Assembly: GCF_013364275.1 (NCBI RefSeq)
Contig: NZ_CP054932.1
Coordinates: 6,138,001 to 6,202,000 of the forward strand
Length of the DNA stretch: 64,000 nt
Source: Actinomadura sp. NAK00032
GTDB lineage: Bacteria > Actinomycetota > Actinomycetes > Streptosporangiales > Streptosporangiaceae
Direction of reading: 5' to 3'
Numbering within the stretch: position 1 is the first letter of the stretch; each line of letters starts with the position of its first letter. Made by a program: the position numbers and the translations under genes. The notes beneath the pieces are model-generated. The model was not told where the DNA came from. It saw nothing but the letters and a program-made list of their open reading frames with translations, and did not search any database. This document shows, piece after piece, positions 33,418-41,950 of the stretch.

Positions 33418-34341
33418 TCACAGCTTCTTGCGCCACACCTGCCCGTGGACCACGTCGCCGAAGCGCTCCGCGGGCGGTTCCTCGTCCGCGAGGACGAACC
33501 CGGCCCGCGCGTACAGGCGGTGCGCCGGGCGCTGCAGCGCCGTCGTCCAGAGCATGATCTCCGCGTAGCCGGCCCCGGCGGCGAAGCGGACGCAGGCGTC
33601 GACGAGCGCCGCGCCGACCCCCAGGCCGCGGGCGTCCGGTTCGACGTGCAGCAGCCGCAACTGCGCGACGTCCTCGGTGCGCGCCACGCAGAACACCCCG
33701 CCGACGCGGACGCCGTCCGACTCGGCGATCCACGCGTTCTCGCGCTCCGGGTCGTGGTCGCGCACGTAATCCGCCACGACCGAGGCGACGAGGGCCTCGT
33801 AGGTGCGGTCCCAGCCGCATTCCGCGTCGTACAGGGCGCCGTTGCGCTCCACCACCCAGCCGAGGTCGCCGGGGCGCAGCGGGCGCAGGACGGCCCCGTC
33901 CGGGCGCGGCCGGCCGCCGAGGACGCCCTGGACGGTGCGCATCGCGGCGAGCAGGCGGCCGCGGTCGCCGGGGGCGAGGCCGTCCAGCAGCGCGCGGATC
34001 TCGGCGACGGTCCGCTCGTCCAGCATGGCGAACACCTCGCGGCCCCGCGCGGTGAGCCGGACGACCTGGCGGCGGGCGTCGCCCGGCGCGCGCTCGCGCA
34101 GCACGAGCCCGTCGGCCTCGAAGCGGGCCAGCATCCGGCTGAGGTAGCCGGCGTCGAGGTCGAGGGCGCGGCGCAGGGCGAGCACCTCGGTGTCCTCCCG
34201 CTGCGCCAGCTCGAAGATCACCCGCGCCTCGGTGAGCGAGTACGGCGACCGGACGAGCCCCTCGCCGAGCACCCCGATGACCCCGGTGTAGAAGCGGTTG
34301 AACGCGCGGACCGTGCCGACGTCCCTCTCGGTCACCGCCAT
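33418..34341 (-). CDS. MarR-GNAT fusion regulator/acetyltransferase (307 aa)
   Basis: Residues 1-~145 are a MarR winged helix (RAFNRFYTGVIGVLGEGLVR, TEARVIFELAQ, LDAGYLSRMLARFEADGLVL, RQVVRLTARGREVF). Residues ~150-307 are a GNAT domain (QLRLLHVEPDARGLGVGAAL, RLYARAGFVL). This two-domain arrangement is known in many actinomycetes; the partner protein or metabolite acetylated is unknown. GGGAGG lies five bases before ATG 34341. A perfect 10-bp inverted repeat directly upstream suggests autoregulation by the MarR part. Confidence 0.92.
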   Translation of the reverse strand: MAVTERDVGTVRAFNRFYTGVIGVLGEGLVRSPYSLTEARVIFELAQREDTEVLALRRALDLDAGYLSRMLARFEADGLVLRERAPGDARRQVVRLTARGREVFAMLDERTVAEIRALLDGLAPGDRGRLLAAMRTVQGVLGGRPRPDGAVLRPLRPGDLGWVVERNGALYDAECGWDRTYEALVASVVADYVRDHDPERENAWIAESDGVRVGGVFCVARTEDVAQLRLLHVEPDARGLGVGAALVDACVRFAAGAGYAEIMLWTTALQRPAHRLYARAGFVLADEEPPAERFGDVVHGQVWRKKL

Positions 34342-34351
34342 GGCGCCTCCC

Positions 34352-34374
34352 AACGTTTGACTTAGTCAAACGTT
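34352..34374. promoter_or_regulatory. MarR-type operator AACGTTTGAC-TTA-GTCAAACGTT
   Basis: Perfect 10-bp inverted repeat with a 3-bp spacer, 11 bp upstream of the MarR-GNAT start. Its TTTGAC...GTCAAA form is typical of MarR sites, so it is the likely autoregulatory operator. Confidence 0.75.
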
Positions 34375-34416
34375 AGGCGATGACGGGGCGGGGGCACCAG
34401 CCCCCGGAGGTGGTTC

Positions 34417-34746
34417 TCAGGCGCTCGCGCCGGCCTCGGCCTTGGCGGCGGGCAGCGCGCGCGCCTCGCGGACGATCTTCCGCTCGACGAAGAAGGTCAT
34501 CAGCGGCACGACACCGCCGAGCACGATCAGCACCATCTTGCCGATCGGCCAGCCCGTGCGGCGCCACAGGTCGTAGGCGAGCGCCACGTAGACCATGTAG
34601 AAGAGGCCGTGGACGGGCGACACGATGCCCGCCATCTCCGGCATGTCGGTCGGCCCGTACTTCAGGACCATCCCGATCGCCAGCAGCACCAGCAGGGTGC
34701 CGACGATCAGCGCCAGGATCCGGTACCTGGTGACCGCGCCTTCCAC
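34417..34746 (-). CDS. DUF3817-type small membrane protein (109 aa)
   Basis: Three hydrophobic segments (ILALIVGTLLVLLAIGMVLK, VHGLFYMVYVALAYDL, MVLIVLGGVVPLMTFFVERK) with the HG-x-x-Y-x-x-Y pattern of DUF3817. Function unknown. The GTG at 34746 is chosen because AAAGG lies nine or ten bases upstream; a GTG four codons earlier is too close to that site. It is followed on the same strand by nothing closer than the MarR-GNAT operator, and preceded by another small membrane protein gene. Confidence 0.8.
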   Translation of the reverse strand: MEGAVTRYRILALIVGTLLVLLAIGMVLKYGPTDMPEMAGIVSPVHGLFYMVYVALAYDLWRRTGWPIGKMVLIVLGGVVPLMTFFVERKIVREARALPAAKAEAGASA

Positions 34747-34807
34747 AGGAAACACACCTTTCGTTCGACGGGCCGGGACGCGACCGCGCCCCGCCCGCAC
34801 GCGGGGG

Positions 34808-35167
34808 TCAGCGGCGGCCGCGCGCGCTCTCGGAGCTCAGCCGGGCGAGGTAGCGGTTGTAGGCCGCGAGGGCGGGGTCCTCTTCCTCGTGCCGCTTGAT
34901 GATCTCCCGCTTGACCTCGGCCTCCGCGGGCTCCTCGATCACCGTGGGCGCGGGCTTCACCCCGGCCCGCTCGTCCCGGATCATCTTGACCCACATCACG
35001 ATCACGAAGATCGCGAAGATCGGCCATTCGAACGTGTACGCCCAGCTGCGGTCGTTGCCGGACTGGGCGCGGTCGAACTGCCACCAGCCGAACCCGAGGA
35101 ACGCGCCGCACAGGACGATCGCGAGCGCGTGCAGCCCCAGCCAGCCTGGGGTGAGGAACCGTCGCAC
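34808..35167 (-). CDS. Two-TM actinobacterial membrane protein (119 aa)
   Basis: Two hydrophobic helices (GWLGLHALAIVLCGAFLGFG and WPIFAIFVIVMWVKMI) separated by the motif WWQFDRAQSGNDRSWAYTFE, then a charged cytoplasmic tail (REIIKRHEEEDPALAAYNRY). I know this as a conserved actinobacterial protein often found beside DUF3817 genes, with no assigned function. It probably shares a transcript with the DUF3817 gene 61 bp downstream. Confidence 0.8.
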   Translation of the reverse strand: MRRFLTPGWLGLHALAIVLCGAFLGFGWWQFDRAQSGNDRSWAYTFEWPIFAIFVIVMWVKMIRDERAGVKPAPTVIEEPAEAEVKREIIKRHEEEDPALAAYNRYLARLSSESARGRR

Positions 35168-35318
35168 GTCGTCGAGCCTACCCCCGGTTCCGCGAGGTGG
35201 CGCCGCGACCCCGCCTCAGCGACCCGGCCCGCCGGCGCGGACGGTCCGGAGGGACCGGCCGGCCCGGACGGTCGGGGAAGCGGAGAATTTGTCCGAGGCG
35301 GACTCTACGTTCCCGGGC

Positions 35319-36710
35319 ATGGTGAGCAGCACGGTGGCGGCCGGGGCCGCGCAGTCGTACACGTACACGCGGCCTTCGGGGCTGGACGCGGGGCTTCTCG
35401 GCCTGTCCACGTCCGGCGGGACGACGAGCGGCGGGCCGAGCGCGCACCCGCACTTCTTCAGCGGCGTGCTCACCCAGGCGGCGCCGGCCGCGGCGGCCCT
35501 GCTCGCCCTGGCCGACGTCGCCCAGACCCGCTACTTCCAGCCGCGCCCGACGTCCTTCCGCGACCCGGTCGTCACCTGCAACGGCGACCGGATCCGGATG
35601 GAGTCGTTCTCCGCCTGCGGCGGCGTGTACGCCCGCCTGGACGTGCTGGAGCCCGCGCTCGACGGCGAGGTCCACGAACGGGGCACGACGAACGTGGACG
35701 TCAACGGCCCCCTGCGGGAGGCCCTCGCCCGCGTGGGCGGGTCCGATCCGCTGCATCTGGCGGTCGGCGCCGAGGAACTGGCCGTCACCACGATGGACGG
35801 CGCGGTCGTGGAGAAGAAGGTTCCGCTGCCCGACCGGTGGCTCCGGGGGTTCGCCGAGGTGCAGGTCATCACGGCCGGGTTCGACCCGCGCGGCGAGCTG
35901 GACGGGCCGGGCGCGGTGCGGTTCCTGCGCACCCTGCCGCGCGCGCGGCGCGAACCCCTGTGGGCGGTGCCCGCGGGCAGGACGCTCCGGGTCACGTCCC
36001 GTCCGGCGCCCGGCGCGGTGTGCCTGGCGGGCACCGACCGCCTGCGGACGATGCTGCCGCTGCTCCGCTTCGCCCGCGCCCTGCGCGTCTACGGGCCGCC
36101 CATCACCCATGGCGGCGGGCCCGCGTCGAGCGTGTGGGAGCTGGAACTCCCCGGCATGAGGTACGTCCTCACCCTGTCCCCCCAGCATTCGCGCGGCTTC
36201 TCCGGTGAGGGCGCCGTGCTGGAGGACATCGCGACCGACGAGGCCGCCGGGGACGCCGACCTGCTCGGCGCGCTGCTGTCCTTCGAGCCGCGCGTCGAAC
36301 CCGACCTGCTCGCCGAGCGGTCCGGCCTCGACCTCGCCCGGACGAAGGCGGCGCTGACCCAGCTCGGCACGTCCGGACGCGTCGGCTTCGACGCCGCCGA
36401 GGCCGCCTTCTTCCACCGCGAACTCCCCTACGACCCGGCGCGCGTGGCCGGCCTCAACCCGCGGCTGCGGTCGGCGCGGGCGCTCGTCGAGGACGGCGCG
36501 GTGCGGTTCGCGCCCGGCGGCGCGGCGATCGTGCTGACCGGCGGCGGCGAGCGGGAGGTCCGCTTCGACGGCGACCGCGCCTCCTGCACCTGCCCCTGGT
36601 GGTTCGACCACCGGGGCGAGCGCGGGCCGTGCAAGCACGTCCTCGCGGCGCGCATCGCCCGCCGCGCCGCCGAGGAGACGGCCGCGGAGACGGCGGAGGC
36701 CGCGCGATGA
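35319..36710 (+). CDS. SWIM zinc-finger protein (463 aa)
   Basis: The C-terminal region holds a SWIM motif CxC-x(n)-CxH: SCTCPWWFDHRGERGPCKHV (~residues 423-442). The remainder is a conserved actinobacterial domain (YTYTRPSGLDAGLLGLSTSG near the N-terminus) without a known activity. SWIM fingers bind nucleic acid or protein. The ATG at 35319 immediately precedes the conserved N-terminus; upstream frame is not protein-like. Its stop overlaps the next start (ATGA), so the pair is co-translated. Confidence 0.88.
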   Translation: MVSSTVAAGAAQSYTYTRPSGLDAGLLGLSTSGGTTSGGPSAHPHFFSGVLTQAAPAAAALLALADVAQTRYFQPRPTSFRDPVVTCNGDRIRMESFSACGGVYARLDVLEPALDGEVHERGTTNVDVNGPLREALARVGGSDPLHLAVGAEELAVTTMDGAVVEKKVPLPDRWLRGFAEVQVITAGFDPRGELDGPGAVRFLRTLPRARREPLWAVPAGRTLRVTSRPAPGAVCLAGTDRLRTMLPLLRFARALRVYGPPITHGGGPASSVWELELPGMRYVLTLSPQHSRGFSGEGAVLEDIATDEAAGDADLLGALLSFEPRVEPDLLAERSGLDLARTKAALTQLGTSGRVGFDAAEAAFFHRELPYDPARVAGLNPRLRSARALVEDGAVRFAPGGAAIVLTGGGEREVRFDGDRASCTCPWWFDHRGERGPCKHVLAARIARRAAEETAAETAEAAR

Positions 36711-39301
36711 GCACCTGGGCCGAGCTGCGCGAGGCGATCGAGACGGGCGGCATGGAGGCGACGGCCCGCGCGGTCAAGGCGCTGGACGAGGCCGAGCGCC
36801 GCACCGCCGCCGCCGGGCTCCCCGGGCTGCTGAAGGAGATGCGCGCCGCGACGCGGTACGGGTTCCTCGACAACGAGGGGATCAGCCGCCTGCTCATCGC
36901 CGGCGCCGGCGTGATCGGCGGCCCGGCGGCGGCCGCGACCTGGCTGTGCCGCACCGACCTGCGGCTCTGGTCGTGGAGCGAGTACACCACCCGGCTGCTG
37001 GTCGAGGCGACGGCGGACCGCCCCGCGCAGTGGCGCGCCGAGGTCGCGCGCCGGATCGGCGACCGGCTGCGCGTCTCCGACGAGGAGTGGTCGCGCTGGC
37101 ACACCGCGGCGGCGCTGGCCGCGTCGGCCGGTTCCGCGCCCCCGGTGACGGACGGCTTCGTGGTCGGCTGGGTCTCCGGCGCGGGCAGCGCGGAGGGCCT
37201 CGCCGAGGACCCGTTCCTCGACACCCTTCTCCCAAGGCTGTTCGAAGCGGACGGTGTGGGCGCCGCCCTCGCCAACGACGCGAACCGGGTCCAGTGGGAC
37301 AGGTCCCGCAAGAGCACCTGGGTCGACTCCCTGACCGGCCTGGCCCGTACGGGACGAGTCGAACGCGCGCTCCTCCTGGACGGCTGCGTCAGCCGCTTCC
37401 TGCGCGGCGGCACCGCGCACACCCTGCGCTGGTTCGTCCAGCTCCACGACGCGCTCGAACCCACCGGCGACGAGACCGCCGCCCGTGCCCGCGACTACGT
37501 GCGGCTCCTGCCCGCCGCGCCGCCGGCGGTCGCCGATCTCGCGCTGCGGCAGGTGCGCCGCGCCGACGACCTCGGCCGGCTCGACGCGGCGCTGTTCGCC
37601 GAGGCGGCGGACGCGGTGCTGTTCCGGCCCGAGCGCAAACTCGTCCGGGCGGCGCTGACCTGGCTCGACCGGACGGCCCGCAAGCGCGGCCGGGTCGAGG
37701 CCACGCTGGGCGCCCTCACCGCGGTCTTCCCGTCCGACGCGGTCGACCTGCGCGAGCGCGCCGTGCGGATCGCGGCCAAGCACGCCGCCCACGCGGGCGA
37801 GCCCGTCCGGGCGCAGGTCCGGGACGCGGCCGGCGTCCTGCCCGCCGGGCCGCGCGCGGCGATCGCGGACGCGTTCGGCGCGGTCGAGGCCGTCCCCGAG
37901 CCCGCGCCGCCGGGTCCGCTCCCCTACGTTCCCCGGACGCTGCCCGCGCCCATCGGCTCCCTCGCCGAACTCGCCGCCGAGTTCGCCGTCCGGCTGCGCG
38001 CCGACGAGGAGTGGGCCACGACGGAGCGGTTCCTGGCCGCCCTCACGGAGTTCGCCCACCGCGACCCCGACGGGACCCGTGAGGCGCTCCGGAAGGTCGC
38101 CGACGACATCGCGCCGTGGATCACCGGGCCGGACGGCCACTCCTCCATGCACAACCTCGTCCGGAGGAGCTGGATCGCCTTCCCGGTCCACAACCTGCTG
38201 CTCCAGCGCCGCAGGCGCGCGGCCGGCCTTCGCGCCGCCCTGGGTCTGCGGCGAGCGGGGCACGGCGCGGCGGCGTCCGGTCCGTCGCGGTTCCTGGAGT
38301 GGCGGCTCCAGGAGATCGGGTCCGCCGTCGGAACGGTGCCGTTCCTCCTCGCGACCCCGACCGAGGCGAGCGGGCACATCGACCCGGACGTCCTCGTCGG
38401 CCGCCTCGAACGCCTGGAGGAGGCGGGCTGCGCGCCGGGGCCCGCCGATCTCGCGCAGGCGAAGCTCCGCGTCCCGCGCGAGATCGACCCGGCGGCCGTG
38501 GCACGTGCGAAGGGCCTGACGTCCGAGGCCGGCCGGGCCGTCGCGTCCTGGCTCGCCGCGGGCGGGCTCCCGGACCCCGCGGTCGCCTGCACGGTCCTCG
38601 GCGCCACCGGCTCGCCGGTGCGCGCCACGGTCGCCATGGACGGCGACTCCGACATCGACCGCCTGTGCGTCCTCCCCGGGCCGGGCGGGCGGGACACGTC
38701 CTGGCAGGCGCTCTCCCGGATCGCCGACTGGCCGGCCGTCCTGCCGTCCCATCGGGAGGTCGCCGCCGCGCACATCGTCCGCTTCATGGCCGGCACCGAG
38801 GACGAGCCCCTCAACCAGGGCGCCGCCATGCTCGGCGTCGCCGAGGCCGACGGCCCCGCCGGATCGGCGACCGGCACCCTCCTCGCGTCCACCCTGGCCA
38901 ACCGTGACCAGCGCGAGCGATCGAACGCCGTCGACGCGCTGGTCACGCTCAGCTCGCGGGGCGCCCTCCCGGCGACCGAGACGGGCACCGCGCTCGGCCG
39001 GCTCGCCGCGCTCGGCCGCGTCCCGCTGCCGCGCACCCTCAAGGCCCTCACGGCCGCCGCCGACGCGGGCGCCCACGCCGACGTCTGGACGATCCTGGCC
39101 ACCGCGCTGCCGCGCCTCCTCCCCGCACCGGGCGACCGCGCGCCCTCCGGCCTCCCCTCCCTGGTCGCCCAGACCACCCGGCTCGCCGAACTCACCGGCG
39201 CCAAGGGCCCCATCCCGGCGGTCGCCGAAGTGGCCGCACGCACCGGCTCCGGCCGCCTGGTCACCGAATGCGCCCGCCTCCACCAAACCCTCGCAACCTG
39301 A
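36707..39301 (+). CDS. Large helical DUF6493-like partner of the SWIM protein (864 aa)
   Basis: Mostly alpha-helical, Ala-rich, with TWLCRTDLRLWSW... near residue ~80 and the hydrophilic HNLVRRSWIAFPVHNLLLQR region around ~480. It reads as a helical-repeat protein of the DUF6493 type, which in actinomycetes occurs next to SWIM-domain genes. The ATG overlaps the SWIM gene stop. No catalytic motif is visible. The two products likely form a complex, possibly nucleic-acid related through the SWIM finger, but no function is established. Confidence 0.75.
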   Translation: MSTWAELREAIETGGMEATARAVKALDEAERRTAAAGLPGLLKEMRAATRYGFLDNEGISRLLIAGAGVIGGPAAAATWLCRTDLRLWSWSEYTTRLLVEATADRPAQWRAEVARRIGDRLRVSDEEWSRWHTAAALAASAGSAPPVTDGFVVGWVSGAGSAEGLAEDPFLDTLLPRLFEADGVGAALANDANRVQWDRSRKSTWVDSLTGLARTGRVERALLLDGCVSRFLRGGTAHTLRWFVQLHDALEPTGDETAARARDYVRLLPAAPPAVADLALRQVRRADDLGRLDAALFAEAADAVLFRPERKLVRAALTWLDRTARKRGRVEATLGALTAVFPSDAVDLRERAVRIAAKHAAHAGEPVRAQVRDAAGVLPAGPRAAIADAFGAVEAVPEPAPPGPLPYVPRTLPAPIGSLAELAAEFAVRLRADEEWATTERFLAALTEFAHRDPDGTREALRKVADDIAPWITGPDGHSSMHNLVRRSWIAFPVHNLLLQRRRRAAGLRAALGLRRAGHGAAASGPSRFLEWRLQEIGSAVGTVPFLLATPTEASGHIDPDVLVGRLERLEEAGCAPGPADLAQAKLRVPREIDPAAVARAKGLTSEAGRAVASWLAAGGLPDPAVACTVLGATGSPVRATVAMDGDSDIDRLCVLPGPGGRDTSWQALSRIADWPAVLPSHREVAAAHIVRFMAGTEDEPLNQGAAMLGVAEADGPAGSATGTLLASTLANRDQRERSNAVDALVTLSSRGALPATETGTALGRLAALGRVPLPRTLKALTAAADAGAHADVWTILATALPRLLPAPGDRAPSGLPSLVAQTTRLAELTGAKGPIPAVAEVAARTGSGRLVTECARLHQTLAT

Positions 39302-39434
39302 CGACACGCGCCGGTGTTAAGGAGGAACAACAGCGAGCCCGCCTTGACGCAGCCCCGCCAACACGGACGCCGGGTCGACGGAAACACCGCGCACGAACAA
39401 CCCAGCATTGACGCGAACGCCCGTCCACACGGAC

Positions 39435-39671
39435 GCCGTCTCGGGGCAGGTGCCGTGTAGGAGCGGACGCTCGCCCACGCGGACGCCGTCTCAGGGCGGG
39501 TGGCGTGTCGACGCGGATGCCGTGTCGACGCAAGTGCCGTCTCGGGGTGGACGCCGTCTCGGGGTGGACGCCGTCTCGACGCGGACGCCGTGTCGACGCG
39601 GGCGCCATCTCGACGCGGACGCCGTGTCGACACGGACGCCGTCTCGGGGCGGGTGCCGTCTCGGGGCGGTG
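39435..39671. repeat. 17-bp minisatellite, about 14 imperfect units
   Basis: Units such as GCCGTCTCGGGGTGGAC (identical copies at 39536-39552 and 39553-39569) and GCCGTGTCGACGCGGAC repeat in register every 17 bp, with one 16-bp unit (39469-39484). Degenerate copies extend upstream to ~39340. Because 17 is not a multiple of three, no frame carries a uniform peptide repeat, so it is noncoding. It fills the gap between the DUF6493-like gene and ogt, ending ~50 bp before the ogt start. There are no unique spacers, so it is not CRISPR. Confidence 0.9.
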
Positions 39672-39723
39672 GGGTGTCGGTGGGGCGTGGGAGGGTGAGG
39701 GCACCGGGAAGGAGCATTGCAGG

Positions 39724-40266
39724 ATGACCGAGACGCTTGTGTTCGGCACGGTTGAGACCGTGCTCGGGCGGTTGCTCGTCGCCGAGACCGAGGCGGGGGT
39801 CGCCGCGCTGCACTTCCGGGACACGCCCGCCGCCCGGGCGCGGACCGCCAAGGCGGCCGGGCTGCCGGTCGTGGACGCGCCGGGCCGGGTCGCGCCGGTG
39901 CTGGCGGCGCTGCGCGACTACTTCGCGGGCGACCTGAAGGGGTTCGAGGTGCCGATCGACTGGCGCCTCACCTCCGACGCCCAGCGGCAGGTGCTCACCA
40001 CGTTGTACGAGTCCGTCCCGTACGGGAAGACCGTCACCTACGGCGAGCTGGGCGACCGCAGCGGCACCGGCGTGCACGCGCAGGTCATCGGGCAGATCAT
40101 GGGCAGCAACCCGATCCCGCTGATCGTGCCGTGCCACCGGGTCGTCGCCTCGACCGGGCTGGGCGGCTACAGCGGCGGGTCCGGCGTGGAGGTCAAGCGC
40201 TGGCTGCTCACGATGGAGGGCGCCCTGCCCGCGACCCTCGACTGGGACATCGGCCGCGCCCCGTGA
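39724..40266 (+). CDS. ogt: Methylated-DNA--protein-cysteine methyltransferase
   Basis: 180 aa with the alkyl-acceptor motif IVPCHRV (Cys137) and the HTH-associated YESVPYGKTVTYGEL and GSNPIPLI. It repairs O6-alkylguanine by suicidal transfer of the alkyl group to Cys137. GGAAGGAG lies a few bases upstream of the ATG at 39724; the frame upstream runs into the minisatellite and is not part of the protein. Its promoter must lie in or next to the repeat array, so repeat number could affect its expression. Confidence 0.95.
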   Translation: MTETLVFGTVETVLGRLLVAETEAGVAALHFRDTPAARARTAKAAGLPVVDAPGRVAPVLAALRDYFAGDLKGFEVPIDWRLTSDAQRQVLTTLYESVPYGKTVTYGELGDRSGTGVHAQVIGQIMGSNPIPLIVPCHRVVASTGLGGYSGGSGVEVKRWLLTMEGALPATLDWDIGRAP

Positions 40267-40268
40267 AC

Positions 40269-40298
40269 TTACCTACGAGTAGTCGGGAAGCCTAGAAT
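40269..40298 (+). promoter_or_regulatory. Leaderless promoter with overlapping operator for the TetR gene
   Basis: TTACCT (40269-40274), an 18-bp spacer and TAGAAT (40293-40298) form a promoter whose start point would fall at the GTG at 40305. The imperfect palindrome TTACCTACGAGTAG (40269-40282) overlaps the -35, in the right place for autorepression by TetR. Confidence 0.6.
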
Positions 40299-40304
40299 GG
40301 GCGG

Positions 40305-40880
40305 GTGCCGAAGATCAGTGAGGCGACCGTCGCGGAGCACCGGGCCCGGCAGCTGCGCAACCTGCTGGACGGGGCGCGGGCGCTCGTCGCGGAGGAGGGC
40401 ATCGAGGCGCTGACGCTGGCGGCGCTGGCGCGGCGGGTCGGGCTGTCGCGGCCGAGCCTGTACGAGTACTTCCGGTCCAAGGACGACCTCGTCGCCGCGA
40501 TCCTGGACGAGGAGCTGCCGCGGTGGGCGGCGCTCGTCGAGCGGGCCCTCGGCGGCGCGGCCGGCCTGGACGGCAAGGTCGCGGCCTACGTCCGCTGCCA
40601 GCTGGAGGTCATGACGGACGGCCGGCACGCCGCCGCCGTCGCGCTGGCCGAGCACGCGCTCGCCCAGCCGGCCCTCGACCGCATCCGGGCCGGGCACGCG
40701 CAGCTGCTGCGGCCGCTCGCCGCCGCGCTGGAGGCGGGCGGCGTCCCGGAGCCGGAGCTGCGGGCCGAACTGGTCCAGGGGCTGGTCGACGCCGCCGCGC
40801 GGCTCGCGCAGCGGCGGCCGTCCGGCGCCGGGGCCGTCATCGACGCGACGGTGGCGCAGGCGGTCCGGGGGCTGTCCTAG
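40305..40880 (+). CDS. TetR-family transcriptional regulator (191 aa)
   Basis: N-terminal TetR HTH: RNLLDGARALVAEEGIEALT and LAALARRVGLSRPSLYEYFR followed by SKDDLVAAIL. The C-terminal helical ligand domain is of the short TetR type. The -10 ends six bases before the GTG start and no ribosome site exists, so translation is probably leaderless. Its stop is 4 bp from the convergent SDR stop. Likely targets are itself and perhaps the SDR; the ligand is unknown. Confidence 0.88.
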   Translation: MPKISEATVAEHRARQLRNLLDGARALVAEEGIEALTLAALARRVGLSRPSLYEYFRSKDDLVAAILDEELPRWAALVERALGGAAGLDGKVAAYVRCQLEVMTDGRHAAAVALAEHALAQPALDRIRAGHAQLLRPLAAALEAGGVPEPELRAELVQGLVDAAARLAQRRPSGAGAVIDATVAQAVRGLS

Positions 40881-40884
40881 CGGG

Positions 40885-41787
40885 TCAGGTCCGCGCGGGC
40901 TCGTAGGTGACGCCCGTGAGGGTCTCGGAGACGTCCCAGAGGCGCTCCCCGAGGCCGGGGCGGTTCGCCTGCGGGGGCGTGATCACCTTGGCGGGGGCGC
41001 CGCGGTACTGCAGCAGCCGGGGGCCGTAGCAGGCGCCGCCCTCGACGTCCGCCGTCGCGGCGTACAGGGACGGCAGCGCCCCCGCCGCGGCGGACTGGGC
41101 GACCAGCGCGTTGCCGATGCCCGTGGCCTTCTCCATGAGCGTGTTGCCCTGCATCCTCGGCCCGGTCTGCTGGAGGTTCGTCGCGGCGTAGCCGGGGTGG
41201 GCGGCGACGCTCGTCAGCCGCGGGAAGCGCCGGTCCAGTTCCTTGGCGAAGAGGAGGTTGGCGAGCTTGGCCTGGCTGTAGGCCGTCCACTTGCGGTACC
41301 GGCGCTCGCCCTGGAGGTCGTCGAAGTCCAGCCGGCCCGTCCAGGCGAAGCCGGAGGTGACCGTGACGACGCGGGCGGAGCGCAGCGCGGGCAGCAGCAG
41401 GCCGGTGAGCGCGAAATGGCCGAGGTGGTTGGTGCCGAACTGCATCTCGAAGCCGTCGGCGGTGGCGCGGCGCGGGATCGCCATGACGCCCGCGTTGTTG
41501 ACGAGGATGTCGACGGGCTCGGTGCCGTACCGGTCCGCGAACGCCCGGACGGACGCCAGGTCGGCGAGGTCGAGCGCGCCGAGCGCGAGGTCGGCGCCGG
41601 GGGCGGCGGCCCTGATCCGGTCGAAGGCCGCCTGCCCGCGTTCGGCGCTGCGGCAGGCCAGCACGACGGAGGCACCGTGCCGGGCGAGCTGCAGGGCGGT
41701 GTGGTAGCCGATGCCGCTGTTGGCGCCGGTGACGACCGCCCGCCGCCCGGACAGGCCGGGGATGTCGTTCGCCGTCCATCCGCGCAT
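40885..41787 (-). CDS. SDR oxidoreductase, retinol-dehydrogenase/protochlorophyllide-reductase-like (300 aa)
   Basis: Motifs TGANSGIGYHTALQLA (cofactor, ~residues 19-34), VNNAGVMAIP, SGFAW and YSQAKLANLLFA (Tyr and Lys). The long substrate loop and C-terminal LWDVSETLTGV match the light-independent SDRs named after protochlorophyllide reductase in actinomycetes. Substrate unknown. GGAGGT four bases before ATG 41787 supports this start over the longer one at 41832. Confidence 0.87.
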   Translation of the reverse strand: MRGWTANDIPGLSGRRAVVTGANSGIGYHTALQLARHGASVVLACRSAERGQAAFDRIRAAAPGADLALGALDLADLASVRAFADRYGTEPVDILVNNAGVMAIPRRATADGFEMQFGTNHLGHFALTGLLLPALRSARVVTVTSGFAWTGRLDFDDLQGERRYRKWTAYSQAKLANLLFAKELDRRFPRLTSVAAHPGYAATNLQQTGPRMQGNTLMEKATGIGNALVAQSAAAGALPSLYAATADVEGGACYGPRLLQYRGAPAKVITPPQANRPGLGERLWDVSETLTGVTYEPART

Positions 41788-41950
41788 GGGCACCTCCACG
41801 GGGTCGCGCGCGTCGCCGCGCGGGACTGCCAAGTTAGACGGGCGATCGAATAGCGGGCAACGGGGCGGCGGTGCGACGCGAGCGGTGTGGCGCGATTCAC
41901 ACCCGCCCCGCGCGGGCGCGCCCCCCGGAGCGCGGAGGGCGCGTCCGGGA

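Noticed and set aside
39435-39671. CRISPR array
   Set aside because: Units are contiguous 17-bp imperfect repeats with no unique spacers.
39505-39723. Upstream extension of ogt through the minisatellite
   Set aside because: The 17-bp period shifts frame, and the ogt family starts at MTETLVFG with a good ribosome site.
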